Shown here piece by piece: positions 1 to 5,384 of a stretch of DNA of 6,007 nt; position 1 is the first letter of the stretch, and each line of letters starts with the position of its first letter. Below the pieces are notes generated by a model. That model saw only the letters and a program-made list of their open reading frames with translations. It ran no database searches and was not told the origin of the DNA. Both the position numbers and the translations under genes were made by a program. This DNA is from Thermoanaerobaculia bacterium. GTDB lineage: Bacteria; Acidobacteriota; Thermoanaerobaculia; UBA5066. The stretch is from assembly GCA_023717585.1 (NCBI GenBank), contig JAMQPJ010000234.1, positions 1 through 6,007 of the forward strand, written 5' to 3'.

Positions 1-1490
1 CCGCCCGCGCCCTCGACGCGCGCACGATCGCGGCGGGAACGCCCGGGCTCGTCCTGATGAGGCGCGCGGCGAACGCCGTCGTCCGGGAGATCGCGGGCGT
101 CGTCGCGCGACGGCCGCCCAGGGGCGCGCGCGTCGTCGTCCTCGCCGGCCCGGGAAACAACGGAGGAGACGGGTTCGAGACGGCGCGGCTGCTTCAGGCC
201 GCGCGCGTCGCGTCGAACGTCGAGACGCTTCTCTTCGGGGCGCCGGAGCATCTCGGCGCCGATGCCCGGCGGACCCACCAGCGGCTCGAGCGATCCGGCG
301 GAGCCATCCGGGAAGTCACGAAGGAGGGAGACCTCGAGCCTCTCGGCGTGGCGACGATCGTCGTGGACGCCCTCTTCGGGACCGGGTTGAAGAGGCCCAT
401 CTCTCCGGACGGGCTTCCCGCGCGCGCCGTGCGCCTCGTGGCCGAGGGGAAATCGTTCGTGGTCTCGATCGACGTGCCCTCGGGCCTTTCGGCCGACGAT
501 CCTCTCCCGTGGATTCCCGCGGTTCGCGCCGACCTGACCGTCACCTTCGGGTACCCGAAACCGTGTCACGTTCGTCTGCCGGCCGCGTCTCTCTGCGGGC
601 GGATCGCGGTCGCCGGGATCGGCTTTCTCCCCCTCGAGGAGGCCGAGAGCCGAGGCGCGGGTGAAGCCGTCGCGGCGGGGGACGTGGCCCTGCTCTTTCC
701 GCGCCGCGAAGCGGCCGCGCACAAGGGGAGCTTCGGCCGTCTCCTCGTCGTGGGCGGGTCTCAGGGAATGGCGGGTGCCCCCGCGCTCGCGGCACGCGGC
801 GCCCACCGGTCCGGAGCCGGGACGGTTACCGTCTTCGCGCCGGAATCCGTCCGCGCGACCGTGCACGCGCTGAGCCCCGAGACGATGACGGCGGGAGAAG
901 GCGTCGATTTCGCGCGTTTCGACGCGCTTGCGGTCGGCCCGGGGCTCGGCGCATCGGCGTCCTCACGGGACCTCGTGGAGCGCGCGGCCGACTCGCGCCT
1001 TCCGTCCGTTTTCGACGCCGACGCGCTCAACCTCGCGGGCGATGCCGCGTTCTTCGCGAGGCGCTCGGCCCCCACCGTTCTCACGCCGCATCCCGGGGAA
1101 GCCGCGCGCCTTCTCGGCATCGATGCGGCGAGGGTGAACGCGGACCGCGAGGCGGCCGTGCGCGAGATCGCCTCGCGGGCGAAGGCCGTCGTGATCCTGA
1201 AGGGATTTCGACCGCTCGTCGCCGATCCCTCGGGCCGCGTCGTGCCCGTGCTCGCGGGCAACCCGGCGATGGCTTCGGGAGGAACGGGCGACGCCCTGAC
1301 CGGCGTCGTCGGGGCGTGCCTCGCGCGGGGCCTCGACGCCTTCGACGCCGCCTGCGCGGCGGCCTGGCTTCACGGCACGGCAGGCGACTTCGTCCGGGAG
1401 GCCAGGGGAGAGGAGTCGCTCACGGCGTCCGACCTCGTCGAGGCCCTCCCGGAGGCGTTCTTCGCGGCACGGGAGAGCGGCGGCGGGTGA
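1..1490 (+). CDS. nnr: Bifunctional NAD(P)H-hydrate epimerase / ADP-dependent NAD(P)H-hydrate dehydratase, 5'-truncated by the window edge
   Basis: This enzyme repairs hydrated (damaged) NADH and NADPH in the cytosol: the N-terminal YjeF domain epimerises R- and S-NAD(P)HX, and the C-terminal ribokinase-like domain dehydrates S-NAD(P)HX using ADP. The reading frame is open from base 3 and already encodes ALDARTIAAGTPGLVLM before the first in-window ATG at 57. That is the usual Nnr N-terminus, so the true start lies left of the window and ATG 57 is an internal methionine. Counting from that Met as 1, the epimerase motif GPGNNGGDG is at 31-39, followed by VDALFGTGLKRP and DVPSGLSAD. The dehydratase half starts near KGSFGRLLVVGGSQG (223 onward), with GPGLG at 294-298, TPHPGE at 343-348 and the catalytic GGTGD loop ending at Asp412. 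Both domains look intact. The TGA stop overlaps the GTG start of tsaE, as in the widespread yjeF-yjeE pairing. Confidence 0.95.
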   Translation, partial: ARALDARTIAAGTPGLVLMRRAANAVVREIAGVVARRPPRGARVVVLAGPGNNGGDGFETARLLQAARVASNVETLLFGAPEHLGADARRTHQRLERSGGAIREVTKEGDLEPLGVATIVVDALFGTGLKRPISPDGLPARAVRLVAEGKSFVVSIDVPSGLSADDPLPWIPAVRADLTVTFGYPKPCHVRLPAASLCGRIAVAGIGFLPLEEAESRGAGEAVAAGDVALLFPRREAAAHKGSFGRLLVVGGSQGMAGAPALAARGAHRSGAGTVTVFAPESVRATVHALSPETMTAGEGVDFARFDALAVGPGLGASASSRDLVERAADSRLPSVFDADALNLAGDAAFFARRSAPTVLTPHPGEAARLLGIDAARVNADREAAVREIASRAKAVVILKGFRPLVADPSGRVVPVLAGNPAMASGGTGDALTGVVGACLARGLDAFDAACAAAWLHGTAGDFVREARGEESLTASDLVEALPEAFFAARESGGG

Positions 1491-1924
1491 CCTCGCACGT
1501 CTCGGCATCGGAGGAGGAAACGAGGAGCCTCGGCGCGGGCCTCGCGCGCCGTCTCGCGCCTGGCGACGTCGTGCTCATCGAGGGGGACCTCGGTGCCGGC
1601 AAGACCGAATTCGTGAAGGGGATCGCTGCCGGTCTCGGCCTCGACCCGAATGACGTGTCGTCCCCGAGCTTCGCGCTCGTTCACGAGTACGGGCCGTCGG
1701 GGAAGCCGCCTCTCCTCGTCCACGGCGACCTCTATCGCGTCTTCGCGGGTGCCTCGATCGCGGAGCTCGGCCTCGACGAGCAGGAAAGCGCGATCCTCGC
1801 GGTGGAGTGGCCGCGTCCGCCGCTCACACAATGGCGGGCCTGGCGCGTGGCGCTGCGCATCGAGCCCGATGGGTCGCGTTCGATCGAGGTCATGCCTCCG
1901 GGGAATCCCGCCTCTTCGGCGTGA
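1487..1924 (+). CDS. tsaE: tRNA threonylcarbamoyladenosine biosynthesis ATPase TsaE
   Basis: TsaE is the small P-loop ATPase that works with TsaD and TsaB to make t6A at position 37 of ANN-decoding tRNAs. With the GTG start the product is 145 residues, a normal TsaE length. Visible motifs: Walker A GDLGAGKT (33-40), the family signature SPSF (59-62) followed by LVHEY, the HGDLYR motif (79-84, usually H-x-D-x-YR) and AVEWP (105-109). GTG 1487 is chosen because the TsaE homology begins immediately after it and because it overlaps the nnr stop as GTGA, which suggests translational coupling. A GGGAG at 1471-1475 could serve as a weak Shine-Dalgarno, though its spacing is long (11 nt). The frame is open further upstream to an ATG at 1316, but that extension is Arg-rich, unlike TsaE, and lies inside nnr. 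The gene ends 3 bp before the tail of the opposing beta-barrel gene. Confidence 0.93.
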   Translation: MTSHVSASEEETRSLGAGLARRLAPGDVVLIEGDLGAGKTEFVKGIAAGLGLDPNDVSSPSFALVHEYGPSGKPPLLVHGDLYRVFAGASIAELGLDEQESAILAVEWPRPPLTQWRAWRVALRIEPDGSRSIEVMPPGNPASSA

Positions 1925-1927
1925 AGG

Positions 1928-2629
1928 TCAGAAGGCGAAGACGAGACCCCCGGTGACCTCTCCGTTGTACGACCAGTTTCTCCGCTCGTCGCAATCCCGG
2001 AAGCCGTTGTGGTCGCAAGAAGAGGAGCCGTCGCGGTCGTCGGTCAGGTTGATGGCGCGGTAGCGGGCGTCGATGCGGAGGCCGACCCGCGGGACGAAGA
2101 AGAACTTCCCTCCGATCGAGAGATTCGCCGTGAACCGGCTGATCGAAGCCGCAGATTCCATCCTCTCGACCGCGGCACCCCCGCCGATACCCACATACCC
2201 GATCGCCCGCCGCCGGCCGAAGTTGAAAAGGGCGTTCACTTCGTAGATGTTCTGGCGCAGCCTCCCGACCTTGGGGTTGCTGACGAACCCGCCGCCGACG
2301 ACGGCGACGGAGTAAGGGAGACGCAGATCGGTGCGCGAGGACGTCCAGTCGACCTCGAGCCCGAAGTGGCGCGTGACGTTGTAGCCGAGGCGGGCCCCGT
2401 ACGCAAGGTCGTCGTCCTCGTCGAGGAAGGTGTCCCTGGCGGACACGCCGAGCCCCGGCCCGGGTGCGCCTGCCGCGCGCGGAACGTCGTTTCCGTAGAG
2501 CCGACCGCCGAGGAAAGCGCCTGCAAATGGCGAGATCTCCCACGTCCCGGCGCGGTCCTGCGCAAAAGCGGGCGCCGCTGCAACGAGCAGGGCGCAGGCG
2601 AGCGCGGAATAGGAGAGGGCACGACGCAT
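1928..2629 (-). CDS. Outer-membrane beta-barrel protein (small OmpA/OmpW-like 8-stranded type)
   Basis: The 233-residue precursor starts with a classic Sec signal peptide: MRRA, a hydrophobic Leu/Ala core, and AFA before Gln24 as the probable signal peptidase I site. The mature part alternates polar and hydrophobic/aromatic residues in segments that read as amphipathic beta strands, for example WEISPFAGAFLGG, ARLGYNVTRHFGLEVDW, RQNIYEVNALFNFG, AIGYVGIGGGAA, SIGGKFFFVPRVGLRIDARY and the final strand ending GGLVFAF. A C-terminal Phe is the usual BamA-recognised end of outer-membrane barrels. The size suggests an eight-stranded barrel of the OMP_b-brl/OmpA-N type; the specific function is unknown. 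The last long loop (about 196-218) is Asp-rich and holds two cysteines, C205 and C213. ATG 2629 is preferred over the in-frame start at 2692 because it opens the signal peptide and has a strong Shine-Dalgarno. The gene lies 99 bp downstream of the Nramp gene on the same strand, so read-through from that operon is possible. Confidence 0.82.
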   Translation of the reverse strand: MRRALSYSALACALLVAAAPAFAQDRAGTWEISPFAGAFLGGRLYGNDVPRAAGAPGPGLGVSARDTFLDEDDDLAYGARLGYNVTRHFGLEVDWTSSRTDLRLPYSVAVVGGGFVSNPKVGRLRQNIYEVNALFNFGRRRAIGYVGIGGGAAVERMESAASISRFTANLSIGGKFFFVPRVGLRIDARYRAINLTDDRDGSSSCDHNGFRDCDERRNWSYNGEVTGGLVFAF

Positions 2630-2633
2630 GGAT

Positions 2634-2640
2634 CCTCCTC
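2634..2640 (-). promoter_or_regulatory. Strong ribosome binding site of the beta-barrel gene
   Basis: On the minus strand this reads GAGGAGG, followed by ATCC and then the ATG at 2629. It is a near-perfect anti-16S match at short but acceptable spacing. It decides the start in favour of 2629 rather than the in-frame start at 2692. Confidence 0.85.
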
Positions 2641-2659
2641 TAGGAGACGACTTTAGCCC

Positions 2660-2674
2660 GGACGAAGAACGTCC
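2660..2674 (-). repeat. Small perfect inverted repeat upstream of the beta-barrel gene
   Basis: The minus strand reads GGACG, TTCTT, CGTCC: a 5-bp stem with a 5-nt loop, 30 nt before the ATG at 2629 and within the 99-bp gap after the Nramp gene. It is not followed by a T run, so it is unlikely to be a standard intrinsic terminator for the Nramp gene. It could be a 5'-UTR hairpin, a small operator or chance. A TAAAGT just downstream on the minus strand (plus positions 2650-2655) resembles a -10 box, but I see no matching -35. Confidence 0.3.
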
Positions 2675-2728
2675 CCGCGATGTGACGCGCATTCCCGGCG
2701 GAGGTTGACAAGCAACGCGCGTACCGGG

Positions 2729-4018
2729 TCATCGCGCCGCCGGGAAAAGGCCCGGCCATATCGTGGTGACGACGAGGACGAACATCAGGGCGACCATGAC
2801 CGCGACGGTCCCCCACGCGATCCAGTTCCAGACGCGCCCGTTCACGTAGGTCCCCATGAGGTCGGTCCGGTTGATGAGGAGGACGACGAAGAACAGGACG
2901 AAGGGGAGCAGGAGCCCGTTCAGGACCTGCGAGAGGAAGAGGACCGGGAACAGCGGCACGCCCGGGATCAGGATGATGCCGGCGCCGATCACGATCATGG
3001 ACGTGTAGAGGACGTTGAACTGCGGGGCCTCGGCCCACGTCTTGTCGACGCCCGCTTCGAAGCCGAGAGCCTCGCAGATCGAGTAAGCCGTCGCGAGCGG
3101 GAGAATCGAAGCGGCGAAAAGCGACGCGTTCGCGAGCCCGAAGGCGAAGAGGGTTCCGGCCCACTTGCCGGCCAGCGGCCGAAGCGCGATCGCGGCCTGC
3201 TCGGCACCTTCGATCCGGATGCCCTTCGGGTAGAGCGTCGCGCCGCAGGCGACGACGATGAAGAAGGCGACGACGGCGGCGAGGATGCAGCCCACGATGA
3301 CGTCCCAGCGCGAGTACCGGTACTCCTCGGGTCCGATCCTCTTCTCGACGATCGACGACTGCAGGTAGAACTGCATCCACGGCGCGATCGTGGTCCCGAC
3401 GATGGCGATGATCATCAGGATCCACGCGGCGCTCGACTCGATCCGGGGCTCGAACGTCTGTTTGAGGACGTCGGTCCAGACGGGCTTGGCGAAGAGCGCC
3501 GACGCGACGTACGTGAGGTAGACGGTGCAGGCGACGAGGAAGATCTTCTCGACGGTCTTGTAGTTGCCCTTCACGACGAGCCACCACACGAAGAAGGCGC
3601 CGATCGGCACCGAGACCCAGCGCGGGACGCCGAAGATCTCCATCGACGCCGCCCAGCCCGCGAACTCCGCCACGGTGTTCCCGATGTCGGTCACGAGGAG
3701 CGCGACCATGAGGTAGAACGTCGTCCTGAGGCCGTAGTTCTCGCGGATCAGCTCCCCGAGGCCCTTCCCGGTGATCGCGCCGAGCCGGGCCGACATTTCC
3801 TGGACGACGATCAGCGCGGCCGTGATCGGGATCAGGGTCCAGAGGAGCGAATAGCCGAAGTGCGCGCCCGCGATCGAATAGGTCGCGATTCCCCCGGCGT
3901 CGTTGTCGACGTTCGCCGTGATGATCCCGGGTCCGAGGATGCCGAAGAAGATCGTGAGTCGTCGCCGCCAGTTCCTGACGTCCGGCCGCGGCGCTGCCGC
4001 CGCGGCGGGGGCGATCAA
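2729..4018 (-). CDS. Nramp-family divalent cation transporter, non-canonical NRMT-like (probably Mg2+)
   Basis: This 429-residue inner-membrane protein has about 11 hydrophobic helices and clear Nramp landmarks: GPG before TM1, IAGAHFGYSLLW, TDIGNTVAEFAGW in the TM3-TM4 region and FYLQSS after TM6. The two metal-site motifs are altered. TM1 DPGN is replaced by DAGG (Asp40 kept, Asn lost at Gly43; spacing from GPG and the following IAT align exactly). TM6 MPH is replaced by APW (212-214), removing the soft Met ligand and the His. Canonical MntH/DMT proteins use those residues for Mn2+ and Fe2+; the Nramp-related magnesium transporter (NRMT) group departs at these positions. I therefore infer Mg2+ or another hard cation, possibly without proton coupling. 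The start is TTG 4018, the only upstream start in frame, with GGAGG five bases before it. It overlaps the TGA of the MgtE-N/CBS gene by four bases (TTGA), so the two proteins are very likely translationally coupled. Fold confidence is high; substrate is inference. Confidence 0.92.
   Translation of the reverse strand: MIAPAAAAAPRPDVRNWRRRLTIFFGILGPGIITANVDNDAGGIATYSIAGAHFGYSLLWTLIPITAALIVVQEMSARLGAITGKGLGELIRENYGLRTTFYLMVALLVTDIGNTVAEFAGWAASMEIFGVPRWVSVPIGAFFVWWLVVKGNYKTVEKIFLVACTVYLTYVASALFAKPVWTDVLKQTFEPRIESSAAWILMIIAIVGTTIAPWMQFYLQSSIVEKRIGPEEYRYSRWDVIVGCILAAVVAFFIVVACGATLYPKGIRIEGAEQAAIALRPLAGKWAGTLFAFGLANASLFAASILPLATAYSICEALGFEAGVDKTWAEAPQFNVLYTSMIVIGAGIILIPGVPLFPVLFLSQVLNGLLLPFVLFFVVLLINRTDLMGTYVNGRVWNWIAWGTVAVMVALMFVLVVTTIWPGLFPAAR
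3985..4006 (-). repeat. Strong GC hairpin just inside the start of the Nramp gene
   Basis: A perfect 9-bp inverted repeat (GCCGCGGCG and CGCCGCGGC) flanks a 4-nt loop. It begins 12 nt downstream of the first base of the TTG start, inside the codons for the N-terminal Ala/Pro tract. It lies within reach of an initiating ribosome and could pause it or tune initiation at the weak TTG codon. It may equally be a by-product of GC-rich Ala codons. Confidence 0.45.
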
Positions 4019-5325
4019 CGCAGCCTCCGGCGGCGGCGGCGGGGCTGCGGCTGGAGGCGGTCGACGACGTCGTCGATCGTGATGATCCCGACGAGGACGC
4101 CCTCGGGATCGCTGACGGGAAGAGCGAGGAGATCGTACTTCGACATCGTCTCGGCCACCTCGTCGGCCGAGACGTCGGGCGTGACGCTGCGCACGGGCGC
4201 CGTCATGACCATCTCGAGCACGGCGTCGTCGTCGGCCGCGAGGAGATCCCGCACCGAGAGCGCGCCCAGGATGCGCTCCTGTTCGTCCACCACGTAGAAG
4301 TAGAAGAGCGCCTCGGCGTCGCGCGCCACCGGCCGGAGCCGCTGGATCGTCTCCTTCACCGTGAGCGTGGGCGGGAACGTGACGAAGTCGGTTCCCATGA
4401 GTCCGCCGGCCGTGTTCTCGTCGTGAACGAGGAGCTCGGTGACGTCCTCGGCGGCGCCTTTCTCCATGAGCTGCACGAGGTCGCGCGCGTGCTCGCCCTC
4501 GATCTCGCCCAGGACGTCCGCCGCCTCGTCCGCGGGCATCTGCTCGAGGATCTCGGAGGCGCGCGCCTCCGGCAGGTCCTCGATGATCTCGGCCTGCATC
4601 TCGGGCTCGAGCTCGTGGAGCGTCTCGGCCGCGGTCTCGACGTCCAGCTTCCGGAAGATTCCGGTGCGCTCGGTGCCGGAAACCTGGCTCAGGATCTCCG
4701 CGATGTCGGCGGGGTGGAGCCGCTGGAGCTTCTCCTGAGGAAGGGTCGTCTCGAGCCGCTCGAGCTGCGGATGCAGCGGCTGCATCGCGTCCCAGGGGAT
4801 GAGGCGGGCCGGCACCGACGCGTCGGAGAGCCTGCCGCCCCGGGGCGTGACGACGGCCCCGAAAACCCGCCGCATGAGGCCGCGCACGCCCACGTCGGCG
4901 GCCGTGAGGAAGAGGTCTCCCGAAAGCACGTCCAGCTTGAGGTCGTTCACCCGCACGACCTTCACGCCGTTGATGTCCACGATCTGCTTGTCGAGGAGAT
5001 GCCGCGCGAGAAAGATCTCGTCCGCTCCCGCGGGGCGGTGCAGGAGGTCCTGCCGCACGAGGCGCGTGCGCACGGCGTTGCGCTGGAAGATGGCGACGTC
5101 CTCCCAGGGCAGCACGAACGTCTCGAAGCGGTCCCGGATCAGGAGGCCCGTGACCCGGGGAAACGGGGCCCGCGTGCTCGTCGCGACGGCGAAGTCCGAG
5201 ATCTTTCCGACCGGTTGCCGGCCCACGTCGCGCACCATCTCGCCGAGGAACTCCGAGACGAAGAACCCCTCGTGGGCGGGCACCGCGGTCGTGCGCGCGG
5301 GCAGGGACGGCGAAGAAGTCGGCAC
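4015..5325 (-). CDS. Soluble MgtE-type Mg2+-sensor protein: PRC-barrel-like + MgtE N domain + CBS pair, no membrane domain
   Basis: From GTG 5325 the product is 436 residues. About 20-80 and 105-180 look like two PRC-barrel-like segments (GRQPVGKISDF to LPWEDV; DKQIVDINGVKVVRV to LIPWDAM). About 200-300 is an MgtE N domain: LHPADIAEIL followed by helical repeats rich in Glu, Asp and Leu. About 301-425 is a CBS pair closely resembling that of MgtE channels: ENTAGGLM (303-310), YFYVVDEQ, LSVRDLLAADDD (356-367), SKYDLLALPVSDPEG and GIITIDDVVDRL. In MgtE the N and CBS domains bind Mg2+ and close the channel. Here the protein stops right after CBS in a run of six arginines, where MgtE would continue into its plug helix and membrane domain. 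The Nramp gene follows with a four-base overlap, so a regulatory subunit for that permease is the natural inference. The frame is open to a start at 5646, but that extension overlaps the divergent asparaginase gene and is low-complexity, so GTG 5325 is preferred. Confidence 0.88.
   Translation of the reverse strand: MPTSSPSLPARTTAVPAHEGFFVSEFLGEMVRDVGRQPVGKISDFAVATSTRAPFPRVTGLLIRDRFETFVLPWEDVAIFQRNAVRTRLVRQDLLHRPAGADEIFLARHLLDKQIVDINGVKVVRVNDLKLDVLSGDLFLTAADVGVRGLMRRVFGAVVTPRGGRLSDASVPARLIPWDAMQPLHPQLERLETTLPQEKLQRLHPADIAEILSQVSGTERTGIFRKLDVETAAETLHELEPEMQAEIIEDLPEARASEILEQMPADEAADVLGEIEGEHARDLVQLMEKGAAEDVTELLVHDENTAGGLMGTDFVTFPPTLTVKETIQRLRPVARDAEALFYFYVVDEQERILGALSVRDLLAADDDAVLEMVMTAPVRSVTPDVSADEVAETMSKYDLLALPVSDPEGVLVGIITIDDVVDRLQPQPRRRRRRLR
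4024..4028 (-). promoter_or_regulatory. Ribosome binding site of the Nramp gene, embedded in the upstream coding region
   Basis: The minus strand reads GGAGG, then CTGCG, then the TTG start at 4018. The motif is encoded by the last arginine codons (CGG AGG) of the MgtE-N/CBS gene. Its 5-nt spacing supports the unusual TTG start and the coupled translation of the two genes. Confidence 0.8.
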
Positions 5326-5331
5326 TAACGG

Positions 5332-5360
5332 ATTGTCGGGAGGCGGCAGGGTCCCGTCAA
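5332..5360 (-). promoter_or_regulatory. Sigma-70-like promoter of the MgtE-N/CBS-Nramp operon, leaderless
   Basis: On the minus strand a TTGACG box (plus positions 5355-5360, 5 of 6 to the -35 consensus) is followed by exactly 17 bases and then GACAAT (5332-5337, 4 of 6 to the -10 consensus). Only six bases (CCGTTA) separate the -10 from the GTG at 5325, so the expected transcription start is at or within a base or two of the start codon. No Shine-Dalgarno precedes this GTG, which fits a leaderless mRNA. The promoter lies in the 59-bp gap shared with the divergent asparaginase gene. Confidence 0.6.
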
Positions 5361-5371
5361 CGCCGTTCGGG

Positions 5372-5377
5372 TAATCT
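5372..5377 (+). promoter_or_regulatory. Possible -10 element of the asparaginase gene (leaderless type)
   Basis: TAATCT fits the relaxed TAnnnT -10 pattern and ends seven bases before the ATG at 5385, where a leaderless start would place it. There is no recognisable -35 at 16-18 bp and no convincing Shine-Dalgarno before the ATG. The call is tentative. Confidence 0.3.
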
Positions 5378-5384
5378 GAGCCGA

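Noticed and set aside
57..59. ATG 57 as the true start of nnr
   Set aside because: Bases 3-56 in the same frame encode the conserved ALDxRTI...PGLVLM segment of Nnr, so the gene is truncated by the window rather than starting here.
1316..1486. Longer TsaE start at ATG 1316
   Set aside because: It would add 57 Arg/Gly-rich residues inside nnr; TsaE proteins do not have such an extension, and the GTG at 1487 gives the normal length.
2594..2596. Lipoprotein reading of Cys12 in the beta-barrel signal peptide
   Set aside because: The residues before it (A-L-A) do not form a proper lipobox with Leu at -3. The hydrophobic core continues past the Cys, and AFA before Gln24 is a good signal peptidase I site.
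2630..2692. Start of the beta-barrel protein at 2692
   Set aside because: It would place 21 polar residues before the signal peptide and bypass the strong GAGGAGG site that precedes ATG 2629.
2705..2710. Perfect TTGACA on the plus strand
   Set aside because: There is no -10 box at 16-18 bp and no plus-strand gene downstream; it is probably chance.
2729..4018. Annotation as a standard Mn2+/Fe2+ transporter MntH
   Set aside because: The fold is Nramp, but the metal-coordinating DPGN and MPH motifs are replaced by DAGG and APW, so the Mn/Fe assignment is not supported by the sequence.
2705..4297. Long plus-strand open frame (530 codons) antisense to the Nramp gene
   Set aside because: Its translation is low-complexity, dominated by Asp, Glu and Arg, with no domain. 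It is the expected GC-rich shadow of the minus-strand gene, whose Nramp motifs are unmistakable.
4423..5328. Plus-strand open frame antisense to the MgtE-N/CBS gene
   Set aside because: The translation is compositionally biased and lacks motifs, while the opposite strand encodes recognisable MgtE N and CBS domains in full.
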